Positions 19,179 through 29,034 of a stretch of DNA of 64,000 nt are shown piece after piece. The position numbers and the translations under genes were made by a program. The notes beneath the pieces were generated by a model. That model did no database searches. It was not told where the DNA came from and saw only the letters and a program-made list of their open reading frames with translations. The stretch comes from Rhodobacter sp. Its GTDB lineage: Bacteria > Pseudomonadota > Alphaproteobacteria > Rhodobacterales > Rhodobacteraceae. Each line of letters opens with the position of its first letter. Positions within the stretch are counted from its first letter, which is position 1. The DNA is taken from assembly GCA_020250445.1 (NCBI GenBank), contig JADCEF010000020.1:1-64000 (forward strand), read 5' to 3'.

Positions 19179-20146
19179 CCGAGCTGACCGATGATTTCAC
19201 CTCGATGCGGCAGATGCATGCGGTGCTGGTGCGCCACTTTGTAGAAGGCCGCAAACAGGCCGAAATCGCCGAAGAGATGAACCTGTCAACCTCGAAGGTG
19301 AACCGGATCATTGCCCAGGCACGGCGGTCCGGCATGGTGAAGATCAGCATCGAGACGCCGTTCCAGCGGCTGATGGACATCGAGCGGCAGCTGGCAGCGA
19401 CGGGGCTTGTGAAATCGGCCATCGTCTCGCCCACGGTGTCGGACAACGACGGCACGCGTCTGGCGCAGGTGGGACAGGCGGCGGCCGCACATCTGGCCGA
19501 GACGCTGCGCGACGGCGATATCCTGGGGATTTCGGGGGGAAAGGCGGTTGCGGCGGTGGTCGATGCCCTGTCGGTGGAGCGGCCCATCGACGTGCAAGTG
19601 GTGCCGCTGACCGGCGGGGTGCAGGGCAAGTTCCACACCGACGTGAACAACCTCGCCTCGCGGCTGGCAGAAAGGCTTGGCGGGCGGTCGCTGCAGCTGC
19701 ACGCGCCGCTGTTCGCCGAGCGGGCCGAACAGCGCGAGATGCTGATGAACATGGCAGCGGTGAAAGAGGTGCTGGACCTTGGCCGTCGCGCCACAGCCTG
19801 CCTGGTCGGGATCGGATCGATCACCCAGCCGGGGTCATCCTACTTTGACCTGCATCCCCTGTCGGCGCCGGACCGGGCGATGCTGCCGGGCCTTGGGGTG
19901 ATGGCCGAGTTTCTGGGGCATCTTGTGCATGACCGTGGGCAGGTTGCGAACTTTGCGCTGAACCAGCGGCTGGTTGCCCTGTGCCCTGAAGAAATCCGGG
20001 CCTGTGGCCGGGTGGTCGCGGTCGCCGCGGGCGAAGACAAGGTGGGGCCGGTACGGTCGGTTCTGCGCGGGGGATACGTGTCGATGCTGGTGACCGACGA
20101 GGACACTGCGGGGCGGATACTGGCAACGGAAGGACAGGCAGCGTGA
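19175..20146 (+). CDS. SorC/DeoR-type sugar-binding transcriptional regulator
   Basis: HTH FVEGRKQAEIAEEMNLSTSKVNRIIAQARRSGMVKISI plus SorC effector domain DGDILGISGGKAVAAVVDALSVERPIDVQVVPLTGGVQG. Confidence 0.9.
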   Translation: MTELTDDFTSMRQMHAVLVRHFVEGRKQAEIAEEMNLSTSKVNRIIAQARRSGMVKISIETPFQRLMDIERQLAATGLVKSAIVSPTVSDNDGTRLAQVGQAAAAHLAETLRDGDILGISGGKAVAAVVDALSVERPIDVQVVPLTGGVQGKFHTDVNNLASRLAERLGGRSLQLHAPLFAERAEQREMLMNMAAVKEVLDLGRRATACLVGIGSITQPGSSYFDLHPLSAPDRAMLPGLGVMAEFLGHLVHDRGQVANFALNQRLVALCPEEIRACGRVVAVAAGEDKVGPVRSVLRGGYVSMLVTDEDTAGRILATEGQAA

Positions 20147-21132
20147 GCGACATGTTGATGCGTGAGATCGCCCCGGGACTTCGGGCCAGTGCCGTCGGCC
20201 TCGGGACCTGGGCCATCGGCGGCTGGATGTGGGGCGGCACAGATGATGTGGCAGCGCAAGACGCGATCCGCGCGGGGCTTGATGCCGGGATCACGCTGAT
20301 CGACACTGCCCCGGCCTATGGCCTTGGCCATGCCGAGGAAGTCGTCGGCCGCGCGATCAGGGGCCGCCGCGATCAGGTGGTGATCGCCACCAAATGCGGG
20401 CTTGTCTGGCATGATCAGCGCGGACCCCACTTCTTCTCGCAGGGAGGGCTGCCGGTCCACCGCGACCTCAGCCCCGCCGCGATCCGGCATGAGGTGGAAG
20501 CAAGCCTGCACCGGCTGCAGACCGACCGGATCGACCTTTACATCACCCACTGGCAGGACCCGACCACGCCGATCCCCGAAACAGTGGCGGCGTTGAAGGC
20601 CCTGCAGGCCGAGGGCAAGATCCTGGCCTTTGCCGCCTCGAACACCTCGCCCGACGATCTGGCCGCCTATCGCGCGGCGGGCGGCATCGCGGCGGTGCAA
20701 GAGGAATACTCGATGCTGCAACGCCGGATCGAGGCCACGCATCTGCCCGCCTGCCGTGACAACGGCATCGCTGTCATGGGCTATTCCGTTCTTGGGCTGG
20801 GCCTTTTGTCCGGCGGCATCACGGCGGATCGCGTGTTTGCGGGGGACGATCAGCGGCGCGAAGACCCCCGGTTCACACCTGAGAATCGCGCCCGCGTTGA
20901 CCAACTGATGCAGGCGATCCGTCCCATTGCCGACCACCACGGTGCCAGCCCTTCGCAGGTTGTCATCGCCTGGACGCTGGCCCAACCCGGCCTGACTTTC
21001 GCCCTGTGCGGCGCGCGAAACCCCGATCAGGCGCGCGGGAACGCCAAGGCCGGACGCCTGCGCCTTACCGAAACCGACCTTGAGGACATCACCCGCGCCA
21101 TCGACCGTCACCTGAGCCCCGTCACCGCCTGA
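20143..21132 (+). CDS. Aldo/keto reductase
   Basis: GLGTWAIGG...GITLIDTAPAYGLGHAEEVVGRAIRGRRDQVVIATKCGL...TDRIDLYITHWQDPTTPI. Confidence 0.95.
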   Translation: MSDMLMREIAPGLRASAVGLGTWAIGGWMWGGTDDVAAQDAIRAGLDAGITLIDTAPAYGLGHAEEVVGRAIRGRRDQVVIATKCGLVWHDQRGPHFFSQGGLPVHRDLSPAAIRHEVEASLHRLQTDRIDLYITHWQDPTTPIPETVAALKALQAEGKILAFAASNTSPDDLAAYRAAGGIAAVQEEYSMLQRRIEATHLPACRDNGIAVMGYSVLGLGLLSGGITADRVFAGDDQRREDPRFTPENRARVDQLMQAIRPIADHHGASPSQVVIAWTLAQPGLTFALCGARNPDQARGNAKAGRLRLTETDLEDITRAIDRHLSPVTA

Positions 21133-21192
21133 GACGGCCCACAGCCCTGCAAGACCATAACGGCGAAGCGCCCCTTCGCGAAGGAAGACGTC

Positions 21193-22878
21193 ATGTCTGA
21201 TACACGCCAGCAGAGGATCGACAGAATTGCCCGAAACGCGGCGTTCGACGTGATCGTCGCGGGCGGTGGGATCAATGGCATCGGCGTTTTCCATGACCTT
21301 TCCCATCAGGGCCTGCGGGTGCTTCTGGTCGAGATGAACGATTTCTGTTCCGGCTGCTCGGCGGCTCCGTCACGCATGATCCATGGCGGGCTGCGATACT
21401 TGGAGAACGGCGAGATTTCCCTTGTCCGTGAAAGCCTGGTTGAACGCGACCGGCTCTTGCGCAACGCGCCGCATCTGGTTCGCCCCTTGCCTACGACCGT
21501 CCCGATCGAACGCTTTGCCTCGGGCCTGGCCAATGCCGCACTCAACGTCCTGGGCTTCACCGGTCGCCCCAGGCCGCGTGGCGCCGTGCCGATCAAGCTT
21601 GGGCTGATGCTCTATGACGCGATAACGGGGGCCGGACGCATGTTGCCCCGCCACCGGTTCCGCGGGCGCGCGGCAACCCGGTCTGCCTTCCCTGCCCTGC
21701 GGCCAACCTTGCGCTTTTCGGCCACCTACTTCGATGCCTGGATCTCGCATCCCGAGCGGCTGGGAATCGAACTGATCAACGACGCCATGAAGCGGAACCC
21801 CCAGGCTGTGGCCCTGAACTATGCGCAGGTGACCCATAGGGACGCTGGCCTGACCCTGACCGACGCCGCGACAGGACACGTGCTGGCGGTCAGCGCGCGG
21901 ATGATCGTGAACGCGACCGGGGCCTGGATCGACGAAAGCGCTGCCACCTTGGGCGCGCGGCTGAATGAGCGGCTGGTGTCGGGAACCAAGGGGTCGCACC
22001 TGATCCTTGATAACCCGGCGCTGATGGCTGCCTTGGATGGCCACATGATCTATTACGAGCATGACGATGGCCGGGTCTGCATCGTCTTTCCCTACCTTGG
22101 CCGCGTGCTGGCAGGGTCCACCGACCTGCGGGTGAACACAGCGGGCCGGACGGCATGCAGCACCGAAGAGCGCAACTATATCCTTGGCGCCCTGCAAGAG
22201 CTTTTCCCGGCAATCCCTGTCACGCCGGATCAGATCGTCTATGCCTATGCCGGGATCCGCCCCCTGCCGGTCAGCGATGCCGACTTCACCGGGCGCATCT
22301 CGCGCGGGCATACGCTGCGCCGACTGCACGGCCCGGTGCCGCAGATCGGCATGGTGGGCGGCAAGTGGACGACCTACCGTGCCTTTGCGGAAGAGACTGT
22401 TGATCTCGTGCTGGCCGACCTGGGCCTTGCCCGAAAGGCAAGCACCCGTGACATGGCCATCGGCGGCGGCGCAGGGTACTCGGACCGATTTGCCGCCGAC
22501 CTTGCTTCATCGCACCGGGTCTCCCCGGCCCGCGCGGATTATCTCGTTGACATCTATGGTTCTCAGGCTTCGAAGGTGGCGGAGTTCTGCTCCTCGGAGG
22601 ACCCTTCGCTGCCCGGGGTGGCGATGACCGAGGGCGAGGTGCGTTGGGCGGTCCGCCAGGAACATGCGCTGCATCTTGCTGACGTGCTGCAAAGGCGCAG
22701 CCCCCTTGCCATCCGCGGGCTTCTGTCGCTGCCTCTGATCACGACCACTGCCGAGGTCATGGGTGCCGAGCTCGGCTGGTCCGGGGATCGGATTCAGTCC
22801 GAAATCAACAGCTTTCTTGCTGATCTTGCAACTTGGCACGGGGTCACGCTGCCCAAACCGAAAGGAGCCCAACCATGA
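21193..22878 (+). CDS. FAD-dependent glycerol-3-phosphate dehydrogenase-like oxidoreductase (GlpD/EryB-like)
   Basis: FDVIVAGGGINGIGVFHDLSHQGLRVLLVEMNDFCSGCSAAPSRMIHGGLRYLENGEISLVRESLVERDRLLRNAPHLV; GlpD architecture. Confidence 0.88.
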   Translation: MSDTRQQRIDRIARNAAFDVIVAGGGINGIGVFHDLSHQGLRVLLVEMNDFCSGCSAAPSRMIHGGLRYLENGEISLVRESLVERDRLLRNAPHLVRPLPTTVPIERFASGLANAALNVLGFTGRPRPRGAVPIKLGLMLYDAITGAGRMLPRHRFRGRAATRSAFPALRPTLRFSATYFDAWISHPERLGIELINDAMKRNPQAVALNYAQVTHRDAGLTLTDAATGHVLAVSARMIVNATGAWIDESAATLGARLNERLVSGTKGSHLILDNPALMAALDGHMIYYEHDDGRVCIVFPYLGRVLAGSTDLRVNTAGRTACSTEERNYILGALQELFPAIPVTPDQIVYAYAGIRPLPVSDADFTGRISRGHTLRRLHGPVPQIGMVGGKWTTYRAFAEETVDLVLADLGLARKASTRDMAIGGGAGYSDRFAADLASSHRVSPARADYLVDIYGSQASKVAEFCSSEDPSLPGVAMTEGEVRWAVRQEHALHLADVLQRRSPLAIRGLLSLPLITTTAEVMGAELGWSGDRIQSEINSFLADLATWHGVTLPKPKGAQP

Positions 22879-23720
22879 AAATCTCGCCCAAGGTCCGGAT
22901 GAACCGGCTGTTCCGCAATCGTGGCTGCCTCGACGTTGCCGTCGACCATGGGGTCTGCAACGAGCCCAGCTTCTTGAACGGGCTCGAGGATATGCCGCAC
23001 GTGGTCGACATGCTGGTGGGCGCCCGGCCCGATGCCATCCAGATGACCTATGGCCAGGCCGACCTGCTGCAGTCAAGGCCCGAACAGGACAAGCCTGCGC
23101 TTGTCCTGCGGCTCGATATGGGCAACCCCTATAACGCCACCCGCCACCGGGTGATGTGGGCCGAACTGCAGAATGCCGCCGACCCCGTTCTGCCCGCCGT
23201 CCAGATGGATGCGGCCTGCGTGGTGGTCAACCTTTTCATGCTGCCCGACGAGCCGGACCTTTTCCGCCAATGCATCCAGAACATCGCGCGCGTGCGCGAG
23301 GACTGCACGCGCTACGGCATGCCGCTGATGATCGAACCTCTGGTCATGCTGCCCAACGATGTTCGAGGTGGCTATCAGGTCGACGGCGACGCCGAGAAGA
23401 TCGTCACGCTGGTCCGGCTGGCGACCGATATGGGGGCCGACATCATCAAGGCCGATCCCACCAGCGACCCGCAGGAGTTCCACCGGGTCGTCCAAGCCGC
23501 CCGCGTGCCGGTGCTGGCACGTGGCGGCGGCAAAGAGGATTTGCGGCTGGTGCTGGAAAAGTCGGCCGCGCTGGTGGCACAGGGGGCAAAGGGCCTCGTC
23601 TACGGGCGCAACATCTATCAGCACGCGAACCCCAAGGCGGTCGTCGCGGCGCTGATGGCGATCATCCATCAGGGTGCTGACGGGGCTGCGGCGTGGGAGG
23701 TTTACAACGGTGGCGCCTGA
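22875..23720 (+). CDS. Class I aldolase, DhnA/LsrF/DeoC-like
   Basis: RGCLDVAVDHGVCNEPSF...MGADIIKADPTSDPQEFHRVVQAARVPVLARGGGKEDLRLVLEKSAALVAQGAKGLVYGRNIYQ; ATGA overlap with the preceding gene. Confidence 0.85.
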   Translation: MKISPKVRMNRLFRNRGCLDVAVDHGVCNEPSFLNGLEDMPHVVDMLVGARPDAIQMTYGQADLLQSRPEQDKPALVLRLDMGNPYNATRHRVMWAELQNAADPVLPAVQMDAACVVVNLFMLPDEPDLFRQCIQNIARVREDCTRYGMPLMIEPLVMLPNDVRGGYQVDGDAEKIVTLVRLATDMGADIIKADPTSDPQEFHRVVQAARVPVLARGGGKEDLRLVLEKSAALVAQGAKGLVYGRNIYQHANPKAVVAALMAIIHQGADGAAAWEVYNGGA

Positions 23721-25212
23721 CCTGCTGCTTGGCATCGATTTCGGCAATACGGTTGTCAAGGCGGTGCTGTTCGATTTTGCTGGCCGCCAAGTGGCCAGGC
23801 GCGGCGTGGACGGAACCACGCTGAAACCCGCGCCCGGCATGGTCGAACGCCCGGTGGCCGAGCTTTGGGCCAATGCCCGGGCGGCGATTTCGGGGTGTCT
23901 GAAGGGCATCGATCCGGCGCGGATCGCGGCCATTGGTCTGGCTGGCCATGGCAACGGGCTTTATCTTTTGGACAAGGCAGGGGCTCCCCTTCTGGGCATC
24001 CAGTCGCTGGATAGCCGTGCGGCGGCATTGGCGGCCGATCTTGACGCCAGCGTCGGTGCAGAACTGCACGCGATTTGTGGCCAGCGTCCCTGGCCCTCGC
24101 AGACGCCCGCGCTTCTGGCCTGGGTCAAGGCGCATCAGCCCAAGGTCTATGCCCGCGCAGGAACCCTGTGCTTTGCAAAGGACATCATCGGCTGGCATCT
24201 GACTGGTGAGCGGGCAACCGAAGTGTCGGACATGTCCGGCGCGGGCCTGCTGCGGTTGCCAGAGGTGGGTTACGACGCGGGCCTGTTGTCGCTCTACGGT
24301 CTGTCCGACGCCATGCCGATGTTGCCGCGCCTTTGCCAGCCGACCGAGGTTGTGGGCCATGTCACACCCGCCGCAGCATCGGCAACCGGGCTGCGCGCGG
24401 GTATTCCGGTCGTCGCAGGATACTTTGATGTCGTGGCTTCGGCCCTTGGATCAGGTGCCATCGGGCCGGGGACTGCCTCGATTGTGCTGGGCAGCTGGTC
24501 GATCAACCAGGTCTTCGCCGACACCCCGGCGCGCGATCCGGATGTGTTCATGATTGCAGCCTTCGGCCCCGGCCGATTTGCCAACATGGACAACAGTGCC
24601 ACCTCGGCGGTCAATCTGGAGTGGTATGTCCGGACCCTGATCGAACGCAATGGCCACAAGGGCGATGCCTTCGCCCAGGTCAATGCGCTTGTTGGCCGGG
24701 CGGCAATGGCCGCTGCGGACCCGATGTTCCACCCGTTCCTCTACGGCGGCAGGCACGGCGCGCATCAGCGCGGCGGGTTCTATGGCCTTGCGGGGTGGCA
24801 TGACGAAGGCCACCTGCTGCGCGCCCTGTACGAAGGTGTCGCCTTTGAACACCGCCGCCATGTCGAGGTGCTGAGAAAGGCGGGATCTGGCATCGGCCAG
24901 GTCTTTCTGTCCGGTGGCGGCACAAGATCGCCCCACTGGCCGCAGATGATGGCCGATGTGCTGGGCCTGCCGGTTCGCCTCGGCAGTGCCGAGGAAACCG
25001 GCGCGCTTGGCGGTGCAATCGCCGCAGCGGTCGGCACCGGCCTTCATGGCAGTGAAGAAGCCGCCGTCGCCGCGATGACAACGCAGCGGGCCGTGCTGTT
25101 GCCCGACCCGGATCGCAAGTCGCTGCACGACCGCCGCTTCGCGGTCTGGCAGCGCATGACCACCGCGATGGAACCGTTCTGGGCTGAGCTTGCAGAACTG
25201 GGCCGGCCATGA
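23710..25212 (+). CDS. FGGY-family carbohydrate kinase
   Basis: LLLGIDFGNTVVKAVLFDFAGRQVARRGVDG...GLAGHGNGLYLLDKAGAPLLGIQSLDSRA; GTG start at 23710 assumed (an alternative upstream ATG gives a longer ORF). Confidence 0.9.
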   Translation: MAPDLLLGIDFGNTVVKAVLFDFAGRQVARRGVDGTTLKPAPGMVERPVAELWANARAAISGCLKGIDPARIAAIGLAGHGNGLYLLDKAGAPLLGIQSLDSRAAALAADLDASVGAELHAICGQRPWPSQTPALLAWVKAHQPKVYARAGTLCFAKDIIGWHLTGERATEVSDMSGAGLLRLPEVGYDAGLLSLYGLSDAMPMLPRLCQPTEVVGHVTPAAASATGLRAGIPVVAGYFDVVASALGSGAIGPGTASIVLGSWSINQVFADTPARDPDVFMIAAFGPGRFANMDNSATSAVNLEWYVRTLIERNGHKGDAFAQVNALVGRAAMAAADPMFHPFLYGGRHGAHQRGGFYGLAGWHDEGHLLRALYEGVAFEHRRHVEVLRKAGSGIGQVFLSGGGTRSPHWPQMMADVLGLPVRLGSAEETGALGGAIAAAVGTGLHGSEEAAVAAMTTQRAVLLPDPDRKSLHDRRFAVWQRMTTAMEPFWAELAELGRP

Positions 25213-26810
25213 CGGACGAAGGCGATTATGATTACATCATCATCGGTGCCGGAACGGCTGGCTGCGTGCTGGCCAACCGGCTGACGGCCGACGGGAAAAC
25301 CCGCGTTCTGCTCCTCGAGGCAGGCGGATCGGACCGCTATCACTGGGTGCGGATTCCGGTCGGATATCTTTTCTGCATCGGCAATCCGCGTACCGACTGG
25401 ATGATGAAGACCGCGGCAGAGCCGGGACTGAACGGCCGTTCCTTGAGCTATCCGCGCGGAAAGGTGCTGGGCGGCTGCTCTTCGGTCAACGGCATGATCT
25501 ACATGCGTGGTCAGGCCGCCGACTACGACCACTGGCGGCAGCTGGGCAATCCCGGCTGGGGCTGGGACGATGTGCTGCCCTATTTCCGCCGGTCCGAGGA
25601 TCATTGCGACGGCGAAAGCCCGATGCATGGCGCGGGCGGTGAATGGCGGGTGGAGCGCCAGCGGCTGAGCTGGGAAATTCTGCGCGCTGTTCAGGAAGGG
25701 GCAAAGGAGTTCGGCATCCTGCCCCGCGACGACTTCAACGATGGATCGAACGAAGGTTCAGGCTTCTTCCAGGTCAATCAGAGGAGTGGCCTGCGCTGGA
25801 ACACGGCGCGCGGCTTTCTGCGGCCCGCCATGCGGCGCGGCAATCTGCGCGTCGTGACCCATGCGCTGGTGCGGCGGATCACACTTGATGGACGCCGCGC
25901 AACCGGCGTGGAATGGCTGGCCGACAACGCCCCCTTCCGCGCCGGTGCCCTGGCCGAGGTCATCCTTGCCGCCGGGGCCATCAACAGCCCGAAACTGCTG
26001 GAACTGTCCGGAATCGGGCAGCCGGATCGTGTGGCTTCTCTTGGCATTCCTGTGGTGCATGACCTGCCCGGCGTTGGCGAAAACCTGCAGGACCACCTTC
26101 AGATCCGCACCGTGTTCAAGGTGCGCGGAACCTCCACGCTGAACGAGATAGCGGGCAGACTGTCGGGCCGCGCGCGCATCGCCCTGCAATTTGCACTCAC
26201 CCGAAGCGGGCCGATGTCGATGGCTCCAAGCCAGTTCGGGATGTTCACAAAGTCGGGTCCGGACCGCACGACGCCCGATCTTGAATACCACGTCCAGCCC
26301 CTGTCGACCGACCGGTTGGGCGATCCGCTGCATCCCTTCCCGGCGATCACGGTTTCGGTCTGCAACCTGCGACCAACCTCTGTCGGCAGCGTCCATGCGA
26401 CGACGGCCCGCCCCGAGGTCCAGCCCGACATCCGCCTTGGCTACCTTTCGACCGCCGAGGACCGCCGCATCGCCGTGGCCTCTGTCCGGCAGGCGCGTCA
26501 GATCATGACCGCCCGGGCACTGCGACCTTACGCACCTGAGGAATGGCTGCCGGGACCGACAGTCACGACCGATGCCGAACTTGCCGCCAAGGCCGGGGAC
26601 ATCGCGACCACAATCTTCCATCCGGTGGGCACCTGCCGCATGGGAAGCGATGACAGGTCCGTGGTCGATTCCGCACTCCTGCTGCGGGGAATGTCCGGGC
26701 TGCGGATCGTCGATGCTTCGGTCATGCCCAGGATCGTATCCGGCAACACGGCCTCGCCGGTCATCATGATCGCCGAACGTGCAGCGGACCTTATCCGCGA
26801 CCGCATCTGA
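25209..26810 (+). CDS. GMC-family (choline dehydrogenase-like) FAD oxidoreductase
   Basis: YDYIIIGAGTAGCVLANRLTADGKTRVLLLEAGG...SYPRGKVLGGCSSVNGMIYMRGQAADYDHW; GMC signatures and C-terminal HPVGTCRMG. Confidence 0.95.
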   Translation: MTDEGDYDYIIIGAGTAGCVLANRLTADGKTRVLLLEAGGSDRYHWVRIPVGYLFCIGNPRTDWMMKTAAEPGLNGRSLSYPRGKVLGGCSSVNGMIYMRGQAADYDHWRQLGNPGWGWDDVLPYFRRSEDHCDGESPMHGAGGEWRVERQRLSWEILRAVQEGAKEFGILPRDDFNDGSNEGSGFFQVNQRSGLRWNTARGFLRPAMRRGNLRVVTHALVRRITLDGRRATGVEWLADNAPFRAGALAEVILAAGAINSPKLLELSGIGQPDRVASLGIPVVHDLPGVGENLQDHLQIRTVFKVRGTSTLNEIAGRLSGRARIALQFALTRSGPMSMAPSQFGMFTKSGPDRTTPDLEYHVQPLSTDRLGDPLHPFPAITVSVCNLRPTSVGSVHATTARPEVQPDIRLGYLSTAEDRRIAVASVRQARQIMTARALRPYAPEEWLPGPTVTTDAELAAKAGDIATTIFHPVGTCRMGSDDRSVVDSALLLRGMSGLRIVDASVMPRIVSGNTASPVIMIAERAADLIRDRI

Positions 26811-27279
26811 ATGGCGGATCGCTTGCAGCATTCCATGGTCCTGTTCGCAGGTGTTGAGGCATCACGAAGCAAGGCTGGGCCGGTGTCCTTCGCCCTGTTG
26901 GACCTGGCCCGGCCAATCGCAGCCGGAAGGGGTTGTTCGCGCAGTGATCTGCAGCGATCCAGCAAGGCACCGGTCCTTCTGATCCTCGATGAGGGGCGGG
27001 ACAGCAACGCGGCACCTCAGGCACATCTTGAATCGATGAACGTTTAACATCATGCTGAGAAGATGCCTGCCGCACGGGCTGCCCGACCGAAAAGCGGGAA
27101 CCTCTTGCGCCTGTGCACGCCTTGCGCATCCTGGCAGGGGCCATTGCCCCTGCCACAGCGCCGCGCTGAACCCACGCCAGCCGGGGGCCAAAAGCCCCGA
27201 CCGGTGCCCGGCCCGACGCGACCCGACCCGGCAGGCAAGCAGTCGGATTGCTTTTTCGGCACCCTGTTAAGGGTTCAGG

Positions 27280-27473
27280 GCCGAAGTCATCCGCCGTCGC
27301 GGCCCGCGGCGCAGCTTCGAGGCCGTGGAACACGCAACGCGCGAATGGATCGACCGGTTCAACATCGTCCTTGCAATGCGTTGACCCTTCTCGATCCCGT
27401 CGCGAACATCCCGCCCGCAGAAACCAAAGCCAGCCACGACACAGCCCTGAAACCTGACTCTATGGCGGCGTAA
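27280..27473 (+). pseudogene. IS3-family transposase (OrfB C-terminus) remnant, frameshifted
   Basis: Frame a: AEVIRRRGPRRSFEAVEHATREWIDRFN; frame b: TLLDPVANIPPAETKASHDTALKPDSMAA*. Together they match the ...WRSFEAVEYATLEWVDWFNxRRLLEPIGNIPPAEAE... terminus of IS3 transposases. Confidence 0.8.
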
Positions 27474-27605
27474 CTGACGGCAATCAGCCTCGGGCCAACC
27501 GGGAGCAGGTCAGAACAGCTGTCTGCCAAACATCGATTCCGGTCTGAAACTGTCCCGGCGGGCGCGCAACCGGCCGACAACAGTCTGCGCCAGACCTTGG
27601 TTCGG

Positions 27606-28451
27606 TCATGGCTTCCGGGCAGACATCCGGCGTGCCGCGCCATATGCGAAAATCATCTGCAGCGGGACCCCAAGCACGATCATGACCACGGATCGCTCGT
27701 CGGAACCTGCCACCGCGAATAGCGGCGCAAGGGCCGCGCCGACATTTCGTGTGGTGATGCCCAGTGTCAGGACACTGCGGTATTCGGGTGGCAGTCTGGC
27801 ACCGAAGGCATAGGCAATCCCGGTCAGCAGCGCAAAGAACAGGACCTGCGCGGCAATCGCCCGTGTTCCGATCGCGTCCAGAAAGCCTTCGCCATAAAGC
27901 ACGGCACACAGCAGCAGCAACACGGCCGTGGCAGCGCCGGTGATCCGCTTTGTCAGCGGCGCAAGCCATGCCGCGACGCCGGGTGCGACGCGCAAAAGCA
28001 TCATCCCGGCCCCAAGCGGCAGCACAACCAGAAGCAGCAGCGGCTGTGCGATGGACCAGGCATCGACAGCCAGACCCGGGATGACCACCGGCACCGCCAC
28101 GGGCAAAAGCAGAATTGTCGCGGCGGCGGCAATGAGCAAAAGCGCCGCGCAGCGCGTCCGGTCGCCGCCCGCGCGTTCGACAGCGGTCGACAGGAACGGG
28201 GCGCAGGGGGCCATGCCCAAGAGCACAAGGCCGGTGGCATAGGCGTCATCAAGCCGGAAAAGCCAGGCCAGCGCAAAGGCAACGGCAGGGCTGACCACGA
28301 AACCCAGCAGCAGCACAAGCAGGCCGAAACGCACATCGGCAAGGCCGGTCAGGGCGTCACGGACCGGAAGGGCAAGTCCCATGCCAAAAAGCGAGCCGCC
28401 CATGAAGATAACGAGCGAGACCTGCAAAAGCACCTCGGCCAGACCGGTCAT
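27606..28451 (-). CDS. Bile acid:sodium symporter (BASS)-like transporter
   Basis: MGLALPVRDALTGLADVRFGLLVLLLGFVVSPAVAFALAWLF...LTLGITTRNVGAALAPLFAV; BASS-fold multi-TM protein. Confidence 0.75.
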   Translation of the reverse strand: MTGLAEVLLQVSLVIFMGGSLFGMGLALPVRDALTGLADVRFGLLVLLLGFVVSPAVAFALAWLFRLDDAYATGLVLLGMAPCAPFLSTAVERAGGDRTRCAALLLIAAAATILLLPVAVPVVIPGLAVDAWSIAQPLLLLVVLPLGAGMMLLRVAPGVAAWLAPLTKRITGAATAVLLLLCAVLYGEGFLDAIGTRAIAAQVLFFALLTGIAYAFGARLPPEYRSVLTLGITTRNVGAALAPLFAVAGSDERSVVMIVLGVPLQMIFAYGAARRMSARKP

Positions 28452-28479
28452 GTTCGCCCGTTTCGCTGCTGAGCGTCAT

Positions 28480-28914
28480 TCATGGCGGCGCAGAGCCGCT
28501 GAAACCTGCCAGTTCCCGTGCAATTTCAAGCTCCAGTTCGTCCCGAAGACGGTCGTATTCCAGTCGCGCGGATTGTGTTCCCGGCCGCTGGTGCGCCGGG
28601 CTGTCGGCCTCAAGCTCGGCGATCATTTCGCGAAGCATCACGTAGTCTTCGCACAGGCTGCGGAAATCGGCCCTTGCGACCAACTGGCGGCGGATCAGCG
28701 TTACCCATTCGGGGAACCTCTGAAGCACAAGGTCAAAGGGCGATGGTCTTGAGGGCAGCGTCACAACGGAGAACCTCCACGTCACCGGGACAGGGAACAT
28801 CGCCATCGGCCCCCGTAGAAGTACGTTACGGTAGCGCCCGGCCCTGAACGGAAGGTCCGCTTCGGGCTTCCACCCCGAGAGTGCCGCAGCATCGGTGCAG
28901 GTCTTGCCTGACAT
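28480..28914 (-). CDS. Small hypothetical protein (start uncertain)
   Basis: Acidic helical C-terminal part FDLVLQRFPEWVTLIRRQLVARADFRSLCEDYVMLREMIAELEAD...YDRLRDELELEIARELAG looks like real protein; the N-terminus may be overextended. Confidence 0.5.
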   Translation of the reverse strand: MSGKTCTDAAALSGWKPEADLPFRAGRYRNVLLRGPMAMFPVPVTWRFSVVTLPSRPSPFDLVLQRFPEWVTLIRRQLVARADFRSLCEDYVMLREMIAELEADSPAHQRPGTQSARLEYDRLRDELELEIARELAGFSGSAPP

Positions 28915-29034
28915 GGATCAATAACGCGGCGCAAATTTGTGATAGTGACGGGATAATCGTGGTAAATGGACCGTGAAGGTCAAGAGTGCCATCTGCAGCC
29001 GACATCACGCATTCACACAACGGGAGGTCGGAAT

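Noticed and set aside
26811-27279. Additional gene or intact IS element between the GMC oxidoreductase and the IS3 tail
   Set aside because: Short ORFs only, with no recognisable transposase N-terminus or terminal repeats by eye.
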